DNA of 53,608 nt from Betaproteobacteria bacterium. GTDB taxonomy: Bacteria > Pseudomonadota > Gammaproteobacteria > Burkholderiales > Burkholderiaceae_D. The stretch covers positions 1-53,608 of the forward strand of contig VGHX01000010.1 of the NCBI GenBank assembly GCA_016868055.1, given 5' to 3'. A program made the position numbers and the translations under genes. Positions 11,202-20,650 of the stretch are shown piece after piece (position 1 is the stretch's first letter; each line of letters begins with the position of its first letter). Under the pieces are notes generated by a model that searched no databases, was not told the origin of the DNA, and worked only from the letters and a program-made list of their open reading frames with translations.

Positions 11202-11627
11202 TTAGCGACTCACATCTTTTGGATTGGTGACGAAACCGATTTTTGTCATGCCATTGGTTTGCGCGGCTGACATGACTTGCGCGATGATTTCGTAGCGGGT
11301 GGATTTATCAGCACGTAGTTGTAGTTCTGGCTGCGGTTTTTTTTGCGCAGCGGTTGAGAAGCGTGTACCCAACTCATCCAGGCTGATCGCCGTGTTGTTC
11401 CAGAACAGTATGCCTTCTGCGTTGATCGATAGCGTGATGCTTTCCGGCTTATCGGGTGCCGGTGCCGATGACGCAGTCGGTAGCTCAAGCTTGACCGCAT
11501 GCGTGAACAGCGGCGCGGTGATGATAAAAATTACCAGCAGCACCAGCATCACATCCACCATCGGCGTGACATTAATTTCTGCCATGGGTGCCTGGTGGCC
11601 GTTGTCGTTGAATCCGCCGAATGCCAT
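11202..11627 (-). CDS. exbD: Biopolymer transport protein ExbD
   Basis: A 141-residue inner-membrane protein with one N-terminal helix after Met-Ala-Glu-Ile-Asn-Val-Thr-Pro-Met-Val-Asp-Val. That Asp is the proton-path aspartate of the ExbD/TolR family. The C-terminal two thirds is the periplasmic domain. Its neighbours are exbB and a tonB-type gene, with no tolA, tolB or pal, so the ExbD role (energising TonB) is preferred over TolR. The last codon abuts leuS. Confidence 0.9.
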   Translation of the reverse strand: MAFGGFNDNGHQAPMAEINVTPMVDVMLVLLVIFIITAPLFTHAVKLELPTASSAPAPDKPESITLSINAEGILFWNNTAISLDELGTRFSTAAQKKPQPELQLRADKSTRYEIIAQVMSAAQTNGMTKIGFVTNPKDVSR

Positions 11628-11641
11628 GATGGTCTCCTTGC

Positions 11642-12349
11642 TTAGCTCAAGCGACCGCGTGCGGTACCGATGCGCGCGCCGGTGGTCAGGAAAGCATGCA
11701 GATCATGCGCGAACGCATCCAGCTCGCCTAAAGTGACCCGATTGACACGGGTGAATGCGTTGTAGCCGAGCACCGCTGGAATCGCTACCACCAAACCGAT
11801 CGCGGTCATGATGAGCGCCTCACCTACCGGGCCGGCAACTTTGTCAATTTGAATGGTGCCGGCCATCGCCACTGCCGCCAGCGCATGGTAAATACCCCAC
11901 ACGGTACCAAACAGCCCGACGAATGGCGCGGTGGACCCTACGGAAGCGAGCAGCGTGAGCCCGCTTTCCAGTCGCTGCGAGACGCGGTTAATCTGCTGAC
12001 GCAAGGTGCGCGTGACGAGCTCGCCTTGGTCAACATTCGCGTTCAATGAGCTGCTATTGGCTTTAACCTTGACCGCATCGACTGCGTGCGTTGCCAACGG
12101 CGAGTACACCTTCTCGGTATCGGCCTGGCTCAACACAGCGATCGCATCATCCATGCTGGGCGCATCCCAAAAATGCTCAACAGCGTCAGCGCTCTTGCGA
12201 ATGCGCCATGAGATCCAGGTTTTGGAGAGGATGTAGTACCAGCTCGCGATCGACATGATCAGCAACAGGTAGGCAACGCTGTGCGTTACGGCGTCGCCCT
12301 GCGCCCAGTAGTGTGCGAAGCCGAGGCTTTGGGTCATGGTGTCATTCAT
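11642..12349 (-). CDS. exbB: Proton channel ExbB (MotA/TolQ/ExbB family)
   Basis: A 235-residue protein with three membrane segments. It carries the family block Leu-Ala-Ser-Val-Gly-Ser-Thr-Ala-Pro-Phe-Val-Gly-Leu-Phe-Gly-Thr-Val-Trp-Gly, then Gly-Pro-Val-Gly-Glu-Ala-Leu with a Thr-rich third helix. ExbB and ExbD form the proton-driven motor that powers TonB-dependent uptake across the outer membrane. It starts seven bases after the tonB gene. Confidence 0.92.
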   Translation of the reverse strand: MNDTMTQSLGFAHYWAQGDAVTHSVAYLLLIMSIASWYYILSKTWISWRIRKSADAVEHFWDAPSMDDAIAVLSQADTEKVYSPLATHAVDAVKVKANSSSLNANVDQGELVTRTLRQQINRVSQRLESGLTLLASVGSTAPFVGLFGTVWGIYHALAAVAMAGTIQIDKVAGPVGEALIMTAIGLVVAIPAVLGYNAFTRVNRVTLGELDAFAHDLHAFLTTGARIGTARGRLS

Positions 12350-12355
12350 GGTGGT

Positions 12356-13105
12356 TCAGTTGGGGGGTTTGAAGGTGATGGGAACTTCGTAAGATTTATC
12401 GACCGCTTTGCCGTCTACCGTGGCGGGGTTGAAGCGCCAGGTTTTTACGGCATCCGCAGCGGCGCGGTCCAGTCGCGCAAAGCCACTCGAGGATTTTACT
12501 TCCACCTCGCTAGCGCTACCGTCGCTCTTCACCATCACGGTCAACACGACGGTGCCTTCTTCGCCCAGCCGCTGCGACATTTTTGGATACTCCGGCTTGC
12601 GATTAGCCGCCGCGTAGCTCGCCGAGATACTTACCTCGGTACGGGCCGTGGTCTTTGGCGCCGGGGGAGCCGGTGGCGCTGGGGGTGTTGGCGGCGGCGC
12701 AACCGCGGCCGGCGCTTGCGGCGCGGCCACCGGCGGTGGTGGCGTGTCGACTTTTACCGGCTCCGCTTTGGGCGCTGGCTTGGGCGGCTCGGGCTTCGCT
12801 GGCTCAGGCTTGGGCGGTTCCGGCGTGGGCTCGGGTTTAGGCGGCTCAGGCTTGGGTGGCTCGGGTTTAGGCGGTTCGGGCTTGGGTGGTTCCGGCTTCG
12901 GCGGCTCGGGCTTGGGCGGCTTCGGTTTTGGTGGCTCCGGCGGCGGTGGCTCTGGCTTGGGCGGCGGAGTTAGTAGCTGCACGACGACTGCGGGCGGCTC
13001 AATGTCTGTGCGCGGGTGCTCCAGCGCGCCTGACAGCACCAGCGCAATCATCGCCAGATGCAGCGCGATCGCGACAGCAAGCGCGGATGGCCTCATGTTT
13101 GACAC
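12356..13105 (-). CDS. tonB: TonB-like energy transducer with long Lys-Pro-Glu-Pro-Pro repeats
   Basis: A 249-residue protein. It has an N-terminal membrane anchor (about residues 6-27) and a Pro-rich periplasm-spanning arm (about 40-150) made of repeated Lys-Pro-Glu-Pro-Pro units. The C-terminal TonB domain (about 160-249) contains Tyr-Pro-Lys-Met-Ser-Gln-Arg, Glu-Gly-Thr-Val and Ala-Val-Lys-Thr-Trp-Arg-Phe-Asn-Pro-Ala. A GGGAG site six bases before the GTG at 13105 favours that start over the ATG at 13096. With exbB and exbD it forms a complete TonB motor. The GC-rich repeat creates long Arg- and Gly-rich shadow frames on the other strand that are not genes. The repeat number could vary between strains. 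Confidence 0.92.
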   Translation of the reverse strand: MSNMRPSALAVAIALHLAMIALVLSGALEHPRTDIEPPAVVVQLLTPPPKPEPPPPEPPKPKPPKPEPPKPEPPKPEPPKPEPPKPEPPKPEPTPEPPKPEPAKPEPPKPAPKAEPVKVDTPPPPVAAPQAPAAVAPPPTPPAPPAPPAPKTTARTEVSISASYAAANRKPEYPKMSQRLGEEGTVVLTVMVKSDGSASEVEVKSSSGFARLDRAAADAVKTWRFNPATVDGKAVDKSYEVPITFKPPN

Positions 13106-13124
13106 GGCACGCTCCCGCTGCGAC

Positions 13125-13931
13125 TCAGCGCAGCCCGAGCACGTCCTGCATGTCGTACAGGCCAGTGGCTTTGTGCTGCAGGAAGCGAGCGGCGCGTAAG
13201 CTGCCGTGCGCGTAGGTCACGCGGCTGGATGATTTGTGCGTGATCTCGATACGCTCACCAATGCCTGCAAACAACACTGTGTGATCACCGACGATATCGC
13301 CGCCTCGGATGGTCGCGAACCCAATCGATGAAGGGTCGCGCTCGCCGGTGACGCCCTCACGGGCGAATACGCCGACTTGCTTCAGGTCGCGCCCAAGGGC
13401 TTGTGCCACCACTTCACCCATTTTCAGTGCGGTACCCGAAGGCGCATCAACTTTATGGCGATGGTGCGCTTCGATGATTTCTATGTCGTACCCATGCGAG
13501 AAGCTCTTGGCCGCCAGCTCGAGTAGCTTCATGGTGACGTTTACTCCAACGCTCATGTTGGGTGCGAACACAATCGCGGTGCGTGTCGACGCCGCTTCGA
13601 TCTCGGCCTTGCCGGCATCATCAAAGCCGGTGGTGCCAATAATCATTTTGATGCCGTGTGCTGCGCAGTAGGCCAGGTGCGCCAACGTACCGGCCGGGCG
13701 TGTGAAATCGATCAGGTACTCGGAATCGGCAAGCCCGATATCAAACGCTGATTCGATAGTGACGCCCAGCGTGCGGCCCAGGGCGCTGCCGGCATCAGCC
13801 CCCAAGCCGGGCGCGCCAGCGACATCGAGCGCGCCGCTGAGCTGGGTGTCGGGGCCGGCATCAATAGCCTCGATCAGCATCCGGCCCATGCGGCCGGAGG
13901 CGCCGGCCACTGCAATCTTCAGTGGTTTCAT
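13125..13931 (-). CDS. dapB: 4-hydroxy-tetrahydrodipicolinate reductase
   Basis: A 268-residue enzyme of lysine and diaminopimelate synthesis that reduces the HTPA-derived intermediate with NAD(P)H. The N-terminal nucleotide loop is Val-Ala-Gly-Ala-Ser-Gly-Arg-Met-Gly. The catalytic and substrate motif is [15 protein letters not shown], near residue 155. The [10 protein letters not shown] segment is also present. It lies 16 bases after bamE. Confidence 0.97.
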   Translation of the reverse strand: MKPLKIAVAGASGRMGRMLIEAIDAGPDTQLSGALDVAGAPGLGADAGSALGRTLGVTIESAFDIGLADSEYLIDFTRPAGTLAHLAYCAAHGIKMIIGTTGFDDAGKAEIEAASTRTAIVFAPNMSVGVNVTMKLLELAAKSFSHGYDIEIIEAHHRHKVDAPSGTALKMGEVVAQALGRDLKQVGVFAREGVTGERDPSSIGFATIRGGDIVGDHTVLFAGIGERIEITHKSSSRVTYAHGSLRAARFLQHKATGLYDMQDVLGLR

Positions 13932-13947
13932 GGGGTCTTGATCAGCC

Positions 13948-14418
13948 TTATTTCTTGGGCGCAGCGATCAGCTGCAAGTATTCTTTTTCGTTGGGGAGCT
14001 CGGCGCCATCAAAGTGCGATACCCGTCCCTCTTTGAAGTGCACCGCCACGTGGCTGGTTGTCACCGTGCCATCACCGCGCTTGAGCAGGAAAGGGTAGTC
14101 CCAGCGGTCGGGGTGAAACACATCATTAAGTAGCGGCGTGCCAAGCAGGAAGCGAACTTGCGCAGGTGTCATACCGACCTGAAGCTGCGCCACCTGCTCT
14201 TTCGAAATGAAATTGCCTTGCTGTGTGTCTGGTCGGTAGACCGGTAGCACACCGAACAATTTACTTTGCTGTACCCGCTGCGTCACACCGGCGGGAGCTG
14301 CCTCGGGTGCTTGCTCAGCGCTGAATAGCTTGCTGACGCAGCCGCACAGCATTAAAGGCAACATGATGACCGCGGCAGCGGTGTAACGACGAGGCAGTTG
14401 GGAGAACAGCTGGGGCAT
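13948..14418 (-). CDS. bamE: Outer membrane assembly lipoprotein BamE
   Basis: A 156-residue lipoprotein. The signal peptide ends in Leu-Met-Leu-Cys-Gly-Cys, with Cys27 as the likely lipidated residue. The SmpA/OmlA domain shows Gln-Gly-Asn-Phe, [11 protein letters not shown] and Leu-Leu-Gly-Thr-Pro-Leu-Leu. BamE supports the BAM complex that inserts beta-barrel proteins. It is the first gene of the long minus-strand run and is divergent from fur, as in many beta- and gammaproteobacteria. Confidence 0.94.
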   Translation of the reverse strand: MPQLFSQLPRRYTAAAVIMLPLMLCGCVSKLFSAEQAPEAAPAGVTQRVQQSKLFGVLPVYRPDTQQGNFISKEQVAQLQVGMTPAQVRFLLGTPLLNDVFHPDRWDYPFLLKRGDGTVTTSHVAVHFKEGRVSHFDGAELPNEKEYLQLIAAPKK

Positions 14419-14492
14419 GATGAGGACGTTAAAATAGCGTCAAACGCGAAACACTATATGATAAGGCAGTTCACGCTACTCACCGATAAATC

Positions 14493-14927
14493 ATGCCGCG
14501 TCACACTCCCGATCTGAAATCGAGCGGGCTGAAAGCCACGCTGCCCCGGCTGAAGATTCTGGAAATTTTCCAGTGCAGCTTGGTCCGGCATTTATCGGCA
14601 GAAGATGTCTACAAGCAGCTACTGGCAGAAAATCTTGATGTCGGACTGGCAACCGTCTACCGTGTGTTGACACAGTTCGAGCAAGCCGGGCTGCTATCGC
14701 GCAATCATTTCGAGTCCGGTAAGGCGGTGTTCGAGCTCAATTTAGGCGCTCACCATGATCATTTGGTGTGCCTCGATTGCGGCTTGGTAGAAGAATTTTT
14801 CGATGAAGAGATCGAAAAACGTCAGCACAATATTGCCGCAGAGCGTGGCTTCAAGCTGGCAGAGCACGCACTTTCGCTCTACGGCAACTGCACCAAACAA
14901 GATTGCCCGCATCGCAGCGGCAGATAG
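14493..14927 (+). CDS. fur: Ferric uptake regulator Fur
   Basis: A 144-residue metal-responsive repressor. The winged helix contains [10 protein letters not shown]. The metal site is [11 protein letters not shown], and a second Cys pair (Cys-x4-Cys) lies near the C-terminus. It is divergent from bamE across 74 bases. No convincing Fur box was seen in that spacer or before tonB/exbB, so control of the nearby TonB motor by Fur is plausible but not shown. Confidence 0.96.
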   Translation: MPRHTPDLKSSGLKATLPRLKILEIFQCSLVRHLSAEDVYKQLLAENLDVGLATVYRVLTQFEQAGLLSRNHFESGKAVFELNLGAHHDHLVCLDCGLVEEFFDEEIEKRQHNIAAERGFKLAEHALSLYGNCTKQDCPHRSGR

Positions 14928-14960
14928 CTATTCTGCATAGTTCAGTACCGAGGCTTGCGC

Positions 14961-15974
14961 TCAAGGATGTGACAGGGCGTTAGATAACAAGCGCGCCGTA
15001 ATATCGACAATCGGAATCACGCGCTCATAAGCCATCCGGGTTGGTCCGATCACGCCCAAGGTGCCAACGATTCGACCATTCGATTCATAAGCGGCGGTGA
15101 CGATACTCATCTCGTCGAGCGGGACCAGCGTTGATTCGCCACCAATAAAAATTTGCACGCCGCTCGCTTTGCTGGAAGTATCCAGCAAGGCAGCAAGACT
15201 GGTTTTTTGATCAAACAGATCAAACATCTTGCGCAGAGAGCCCATGTTCGACGCTAGTTCGGACACCGACAGCAAGTTGCGCTCGCCGGAAATCACAACT
15301 TCGTCCTCGCCTTCATTCATCGCATCGCTGCCCGCTTCTACCGCGGCCTGCATCAGCTGCGTGATGTCATCGCGCAGCTGACGTAATTCATCGTTGAGCT
15401 TGATGCGAACTTCATCGAAAGGTAATCCAGCGTAGTGCTGGTTGATGTAATTCGCCGCCTGCACCAGCTCTGAGGGTGAGTGGTCGTGTGTGGTCAGCAG
15501 CAGCCGGTTTTGTACGTCGCCATTCGGCGCCACAATCACCAGCAGGATACGTTTTTCAGAGAGCCGCAAGAACTCGATTTGCTGAAACGTGCCTTCGCGC
15601 CGAGGCGCCAGCACGACGCCCGCGAATTGCGATAACTGTGAAAGCACTTGTGCTGCACTAGCGATCGTTTTTTGTGCGGACAAACCGGCGTGCAGCTTGG
15701 ATTCGACAGTACTTTCATCAATCGCTTGTACGGTGAGCAAGCTATCGACAAACAATCGGTAGCCGCGCGGGGTCGGAATTCTTCCTGCTGACGTGTGCGG
15801 GCTGGCCACAAGCCCAAGCTCCTCCAGATCCGACATGATGTTGCGGATCGTTGCCGGCGATAGATCCAAGCCGGAAATTCGCGCCAGAGCACGCGAACCC
15901 ACGGGTTGGCCATCAGCGATGTAACGTTCAACCAGTGCCTTGAGCAGCGTTTGTGCGCGATTATCGAGTTGCAT
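14961..15974 (-). CDS. hrcA: Heat-inducible transcription repressor HrcA
   Basis: A 337-residue repressor of CIRCE-controlled chaperone genes. The N-terminal winged helix contains Pro-Val-Gly-Ser-Arg-Ala-Leu-Ala and [13 protein letters not shown]. Thr-Ser-Ala-Gly-Arg-Ile-Pro-Thr follows, and the C-terminal end has Ile-Gly-Pro-Thr-Arg-Met-Ala-Tyr. It is convergent with fur and divergent from nadK. No CIRCE inverted repeat was seen before grpE, dnaK or dnaJ, so its target (commonly groESL in betaproteobacteria) is probably elsewhere. Confidence 0.96.
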   Translation of the reverse strand: MQLDNRAQTLLKALVERYIADGQPVGSRALARISGLDLSPATIRNIMSDLEELGLVASPHTSAGRIPTPRGYRLFVDSLLTVQAIDESTVESKLHAGLSAQKTIASAAQVLSQLSQFAGVVLAPRREGTFQQIEFLRLSEKRILLVIVAPNGDVQNRLLLTTHDHSPSELVQAANYINQHYAGLPFDEVRIKLNDELRQLRDDITQLMQAAVEAGSDAMNEGEDEVVISGERNLLSVSELASNMGSLRKMFDLFDQKTSLAALLDTSSKASGVQIFIGGESTLVPLDEMSIVTAAYESNGRIVGTLGVIGPTRMAYERVIPIVDITARLLSNALSHP

Positions 15975-16041
15975 GAGCTTATTCTATCGGGCGTGGACGC
16001 ATGATTCCAGAGACGAGTGCAATTATGGTCTAATCGACAGC

Positions 16042-16941
16042 ATGTCGACACCGCCGTCCTTTCCCACGACCGCAATTATCGGTAAGCATGGTGACCCACC
16101 GGCGGTCGAGGATTTGCTGTCGCTTGCGCGTTTTTTAGAGCAGCGCGGGCACCACGTGGTGTTCGAGTCGGCGACGGCAGTTGATCTGGGTCGGCCGGCC
16201 GCACAAGCGCTGACGCCTGAGCAGATCGGGGCGCAGGCGCAGCTCGCGATTGTGGTGGGCGGCGACGGCACCATGCTCGGCATCGCCCGGCAACTGGCGC
16301 CGTACCGGGTACCGCTGATCGGCGTCAACCAAGGGCGGCTCGGCTTCATGACCGACATACCGGCCGAGCGAATGCTGCCGGTGCTGGGTGAAATGCTGGA
16401 TGGTCGGGTTGAATCTGAGCAGCGCTGCTTGCTGGAGGGCACCGTGATCCGAGAGGGTCAACCCAGCTTTCAGGGCCTGGCATTCAATGACGTGGTGGTA
16501 GCGCGCGGTACCGGCGCCGGCATGATCGAGCTGCGGGTGACGGTGGACGGGCACTTCATGTACAACCAGCGCTCCGACGGGCTGATTGTCTCTACGCCCA
16601 CCGGGTCTACCGCCTACGCGCTGGCAGCGGGTGGGCCCATACTGCAGCCCCAGCTCGGCGGCATCGTGATGGTGCCGATTGCGCCGCACGCGCTGTCTAA
16701 CCGACCGATCGTGTTATCCGATGATCGTGAAATAGAAATTGAGCTATCCAGCGGCCGCGACTGTAGTGTGAACTTTGACATGCAGTCGGTGATTACCTTG
16801 CAGGTGCATGATCGTGTCGTACTGAAACGCTCACGCTACACCGTGACCTTTCTGCATCCGCTCGGTTGGAGTTATTTCGATACGCTGCGCGAGAAGTTGC
16901 ACTGGAATGAGTACCCGTCGACCTCCGGTCAATTCAAATAA
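16042..16941 (+). CDS. nadK: NAD kinase
   Basis: A 299-residue ATP-NAD kinase that makes NADP. The diagnostic Gly-Gly-Asp-Gly-Thr-Met-Leu motif is near residue 73, and the NAD site [15 protein letters not shown] is near residue 178. I use the ATG at 16042 because the family starts about here and the longer frame would run back into the divergent hrcA gene. No Shine-Dalgarno is visible; a very short leader is possible. It is followed 23 bases later by recN, a common pairing. Confidence 0.95.
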   Translation: MSTPPSFPTTAIIGKHGDPPAVEDLLSLARFLEQRGHHVVFESATAVDLGRPAAQALTPEQIGAQAQLAIVVGGDGTMLGIARQLAPYRVPLIGVNQGRLGFMTDIPAERMLPVLGEMLDGRVESEQRCLLEGTVIREGQPSFQGLAFNDVVVARGTGAGMIELRVTVDGHFMYNQRSDGLIVSTPTGSTAYALAAGGPILQPQLGGIVMVPIAPHALSNRPIVLSDDREIEIELSSGRDCSVNFDMQSVITLQVHDRVVLKRSRYTVTFLHPLGWSYFDTLREKLHWNEYPSTSGQFK

Positions 16942-16964
16942 CTGTTTTTCTGCTCGCCTCGCTA

Positions 16965-18623
16965 ATGCTGCGCTCGCTCGCAATTCGTGACTTTGTCATT
17001 GTCGACTTGGTCGAACTTGATGTGTCGTCGGGTTTCACGGTATTTACTGGTGAGACCGGTGCTGGTAAATCTATTTTGATCGATGCGCTGACGCTGGCGT
17101 TGGGTGGTCGCGCAGACGCTAGCGTAGTGCGCGAAGGCGCGACGCGTGCCGATATCGTGGCCGAGTTCGGCGGCGAGCTAGACCCCTCATTACAAAGCTG
17201 GCTAAGCGAGCATGCTTTTGATAGCGAAGAAAACACACTATTGCTGCGCCGTGTGATCGATAACTCGGGTAAGTCAAAAGCCTTCATCAATGGCGTGACT
17301 GCCACTATCACTCAGCTACGTGAGCTGGGCGAGACGCTGGTAGATATTCATGGCCAGCACGCCCATCAGTCGCTGCTGCGTGCCGACGCGCAGCGTCAGC
17401 TGCTCGATGCGCACGCCGGATTACACGACAAGGTGAAGGAAGTGGGTGCTGCTTTCAAGCAGTGGCGCGCGATCACCCGGCAGCGCGAGGAATTTGAGCT
17501 TGACACCAAGCAGGCGCTGCTCGAGCGTGAGCGGCTGGAGTGGCAAGTGAGCGAGTTGCAGAAGCTATCGCCGCAGCCGGGCGAGTGGGCTGAGGTATGC
17601 AGCGAGCATAGCCGGCTGTCGCATGCCGCGAGTCTGATTGAAGGTGCGCAGCAGGCGCTGGATGCGCTGTCGGAATCTGACGCAACCCCGATGCTGTCGC
17701 ACCTCATCACCATAGAGCAGCGGCTTGGCAAGTTGGTGGATATTGATGACAAGTTGAAGCCCGTAGTCGATGCTATCGAGCCGGCACGCATTCAGCTGCA
17801 AGAGGCCGTCTATGCCTTGAATGATTATCTGGGGCGTATCGAGCTGGATCCGGCACGGCTGCGTGTGGTCGAGGCGAGAATGGAGTCGTTGCACTCCGCT
17901 GCGCGTAAGTTTCATGTGGCACCGGAAGAATTACCGAGAGAATTCGAGCAGCTTGCTGCGCGCTTGCGGCAGCTATCTGGTGCTACCGATATTGACGCGC
18001 TGCACGCACAAGAGAAACAACTTGAAGAGTCCTTCCAGGCCAGCGCCAAGCAGCTATCCAAAGCGCGCGCTGCGGCCGCTAAATCCCTATCGGCTGCGGT
18101 CACCAAAGCGATGCAAGACCTTTCCATGAGTGGCGGCCGTTTCGAGATTACATTACACGCGGCTGAACCAGCGGCCCACGGTCTCGAGCAGGTTGAGTTT
18201 TTGGTCGCCGGCCACACGGGTACCACCCCGCGCCCGCTGGCAAAAGTGGCCTCCGGTGGCGAGTTGGCGCGTATCTCATTGGCTATCTCGGTGATTGCTT
18301 CCAGCGCGACAGCGACCCCAACCCTGATCTTCGATGAGGTGGACAGCGGTATCGGGGGCGCAGTGGCCGAGGTGGTGGGGCGCTTGCTGCGCAAGCTTGG
18401 GCAAGACCGGCAAGTGCTGTGCGTCACCCACCTGCCGCAGGTGGCCAGCCAGGGCTCTCAGCATTTCCAGGTCAGTAAAGGCGCCGCGCCCGATGGCCGC
18501 ACCGTGTCGCGAATCAGCCCGCTGGCCGGCGCCGAGCGCGTCGAAGAAATTGCGCGTATGCTCGGCGGCCTTGAGATCACCGCAACCACGCGCAAACACG
18601 CCAGAGAGCTGCTGGCCTCCTAA
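16965..18623 (+). CDS. recN: DNA repair protein RecN
   Basis: A 552-residue SMC-like ATPase for double-strand break repair. Walker A is Gly-Glu-Thr-Gly-Ala-Gly-Lys-Ser near residue 30. A central coiled coil runs from about 150 to 370. The ABC signature is Ala-Ser-Gly-Gly-Glu-Leu-Ala-Arg, and Walker B is Leu-Ile-Phe-Asp-Glu-Val-Asp-Ser-Gly-Ile-Gly-Gly. Length is normal. In many bacteria recN is LexA-controlled, but I see no LexA box in the 23-base nadK-recN gap. It probably shares the nadK transcript. Confidence 0.97.
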   Translation: MLRSLAIRDFVIVDLVELDVSSGFTVFTGETGAGKSILIDALTLALGGRADASVVREGATRADIVAEFGGELDPSLQSWLSEHAFDSEENTLLLRRVIDNSGKSKAFINGVTATITQLRELGETLVDIHGQHAHQSLLRADAQRQLLDAHAGLHDKVKEVGAAFKQWRAITRQREEFELDTKQALLERERLEWQVSELQKLSPQPGEWAEVCSEHSRLSHAASLIEGAQQALDALSESDATPMLSHLITIEQRLGKLVDIDDKLKPVVDAIEPARIQLQEAVYALNDYLGRIELDPARLRVVEARMESLHSAARKFHVAPEELPREFEQLAARLRQLSGATDIDALHAQEKQLEESFQASAKQLSKARAAAAKSLSAAVTKAMQDLSMSGGRFEITLHAAEPAAHGLEQVEFLVAGHTGTTPRPLAKVASGGELARISLAISVIASSATATPTLIFDEVDSGIGGAVAEVVGRLLRKLGQDRQVLCVTHLPQVASQGSQHFQVSKGAAPDGRTVSRISPLAGAERVEEIARMLGGLEITATTRKHARELLAS

Positions 18624-18743
18624 GAATTTTCAATCTTGACGTGAAGCAGGCGTCAACGGCGCCCGGCAACTAATGCGATGAAGGTATTACCCGCGCAGTA
18701 GCGCTCCGCTTGCGTGAAGAAGAAAGACAGAAAGGTATTTCCG

Positions 18744-19850
18744 ATGGGTTTTAACGCTGAACCAACCTACCGACACGGTACCGTGGGCAAGGTGGGCATC
18801 ATTCTCGCCAATTTGGGGACGCCGGACGCGCCCACCCCCGAGGCGGTACGTGCCTACCTTAAAGAATTCTTGTCAGATCCGCGCGTAGTAGAGATCCCGA
18901 GAGCGATCTGGTGGTTCATCCTGAATGGCATCATCTTGCCGTTTCGGTCGCGTCAATCGGCGCATAAATATGCATCGATCTGGACCGACGAAGGCTCGCC
19001 GCTCAAGCTGCATACTGAGCAACAAGCGCACGCGTTGCAAGCCGAGTTGAGCCGCCGCTCGCTCTCAATTCAAGTGGCTTATGGCATGCGCTACGGCAGT
19101 CCGTCGATTCCGGATGTGCTCGAGCAACTGAGAGCGCAAGGCTGTGACCGTATTCTGGTGTTACCGGCCTACCCGCAGTACTCGGGTACCACCACCGCCT
19201 CCGTGTTCGATGCATTGTTTCAGCATCTATCGAAAGTGCGCAACGTACCCGAGCTGCGCCTGATTCGTCACTACCACGACGACCCCGGCTATATCGACGC
19301 ATTGGCAGATACCGTACGAGTGCACTGGGCGCAGCATGGACGACCCGACAAGCTTGTGATGAGTTTTCACGGCGTTCCCAAGCGCACCCTGTTGCTCGGT
19401 GACCCCTACCACTGCCAGTGCCACAAAACCGCGCGCTTGCTTGCCGAGCGCTTGGGCATCAGCAAGAGCGACTACGTCGTGACCTTTCAGTCGCGCTTCG
19501 GACGCGCCGAGTGGTTACAGCCCTACACCGCGCCAACGCTGCAGCAGCTCGCAGGTAGTGGCGTGGGTCGGGTAGATCTAATTTGCCCCGGCTTCACCAG
19601 CGATTGTCTTGAAACGCTGGAAGAAATTGCGATGGAGGCGAAAGAAGATTTCCTCGCCGCCGGCGGCAAGAGCTTCCACTACATTCCCTGCCTCAATGAG
19701 TCACCGAGCTGGATTTCCGCAATGGCGGCGCTGATCGAAGCGCACACGGGTGGCTGGCCGGTATCCACCGCCTCGGAGCAGCAACAAGCGCGGCAGGCAG
19801 ATGCAGACATTGGAAGGGGGCAAGCACTCGCCCTGGGTGCCCTCGACTAG
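18744..19850 (+). CDS. hemH: Ferrochelatase
   Basis: A 368-residue enzyme that inserts iron into protoporphyrin IX, the final step of heme synthesis. Motifs are [10 protein letters not shown] near the start, Ser-Phe-His-Gly-Val-Pro in the middle (the catalytic His), and [14 protein letters not shown] towards the end. The ATG at 18744 has an AGAAAGG site eight bases upstream; the GTG ten codons earlier has none. The C-terminal 20 residues form a Gln/Ala-rich tail beyond the usual end. It lies between recN and the grpE heat-shock promoter. Confidence 0.95.
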   Translation: MGFNAEPTYRHGTVGKVGIILANLGTPDAPTPEAVRAYLKEFLSDPRVVEIPRAIWWFILNGIILPFRSRQSAHKYASIWTDEGSPLKLHTEQQAHALQAELSRRSLSIQVAYGMRYGSPSIPDVLEQLRAQGCDRILVLPAYPQYSGTTTASVFDALFQHLSKVRNVPELRLIRHYHDDPGYIDALADTVRVHWAQHGRPDKLVMSFHGVPKRTLLLGDPYHCQCHKTARLLAERLGISKSDYVVTFQSRFGRAEWLQPYTAPTLQQLAGSGVGRVDLICPGFTSDCLETLEEIAMEAKEDFLAAGGKSFHYIPCLNESPSWISAMAALIEAHTGGWPVSTASEQQQARQADADIGRGQALALGALD

Positions 19851-19914
19851 AACCTGACTGAGTTGGGTCGGTGGCGGTGTTGGCGCACGTTCGTCACCGT
19901 CAAAGGTGGCTTGC

Positions 19915-19942
19915 CTTGAAAAGTTCCACATTATCCCCATAT
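19915..19942 (+). promoter_or_regulatory. Sigma-32 heat-shock promoter of grpE-dnaK-dnaJ
   Basis: CTTGAAA (19915-19921) and CCCCATAT (19935-19942) are separated by 13 bases. Both boxes and the spacing match the sigma-32 (RpoH) consensus. The grpE start is 44 bases further on. Confidence 0.92.
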
Positions 19943-19985
19943 CTCCGGCAGTGCTTTGCAAGTCTATGTATTTACTGGAGATTTT

Positions 19986-20576
19986 ATGACCCAAGGCGAA
20001 CAGCGGCCGAATCCAGAGGAAGCCCAGCCGGTGCCCGAGTCGGCCTCAGAACCAACCCATGCGGCGCATGGTGCGCCGGAGGCGGCTGGTTTGCATGACG
20101 AGAGTCTTGGCGTGGGAGGCTTGCTGACAGCGCAGCTGATTGAGGCGCAGAGCAAGCTGGCCGAGATGAAAGACGCGTATCTGCGTGCCAAAGCAGAAGC
20201 CGACAATACCCGGCGTCGTGCGCAAGAAGATATTGCGAAGGCGCACAAGTTTGCGATCGAGTCGTTTGCCGAGTCCTTGCTGCCGGTGAGAGACAGCCTC
20301 GAGATGGCGCTGAAGGTAGAGACGCCATCGATCGATTCCCTGAAAGAGGGCGTCGATATGACCCTCAAGCAATTGGTCGCGGCGTTTGACAAGCATCGTC
20401 TGGTCGAGGTGAACCCGCAGCCGGGCGAGAAACTCGATCCGATGAAGCATCAGGCGATTTCAATGGTGCCGGCGGAGCAGGAGGCCAACACGATTGTTAG
20501 CGTGCTGCAGAAGGGCTACATGATTTCTGATCGTTTGCTGCGTCCGGCACTTGTGACCGTGTCGCAGGCTGCTTGA
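19986..20576 (+). CDS. grpE: Nucleotide exchange factor GrpE
   Basis: A 196-residue DnaK co-chaperone. An acidic, disordered N-terminus (about 1-45) precedes the long helix, which contains [13 protein letters not shown]. The C-terminal beta domain has the Gln-Lys-Gly-Tyr and Arg-Leu-Leu-Arg-Pro-Ala-Leu-Val motifs. The ATG at 19986 follows a CTGGAG site; the longer frame begins ten codons earlier without one. It is the first gene behind the sigma-32 promoter. Confidence 0.96.
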   Translation: MTQGEQRPNPEEAQPVPESASEPTHAAHGAPEAAGLHDESLGVGGLLTAQLIEAQSKLAEMKDAYLRAKAEADNTRRRAQEDIAKAHKFAIESFAESLLPVRDSLEMALKVETPSIDSLKEGVDMTLKQLVAAFDKHRLVEVNPQPGEKLDPMKHQAISMVPAEQEANTIVSVLQKGYMISDRLLRPALVTVSQAA

Positions 20577-20650
20577 AAAGTAATGTGCCTACCGCATATC
20601 AGAACATACTCAGTATCTAAACTGTTTCAGATTCATAAGGAATTTTCATC

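Noticed and set aside
12281-13215. Long Arg-, Gly- or Ala-rich reading frames on the plus strand opposite tonB
   Set aside because: They are mirror products of the Lys-Pro-Glu-Pro-Pro codon repeat of tonB, with no ribosome binding sites or recognisable domains.
13948-14492. Fur box in the bamE-fur spacer
   Set aside because: No convincing 19-bp Fur palindrome was visible.
15975-16041. CIRCE or LexA site in the hrcA-nadK spacer
   Set aside because: No inverted repeat matching either consensus was found.
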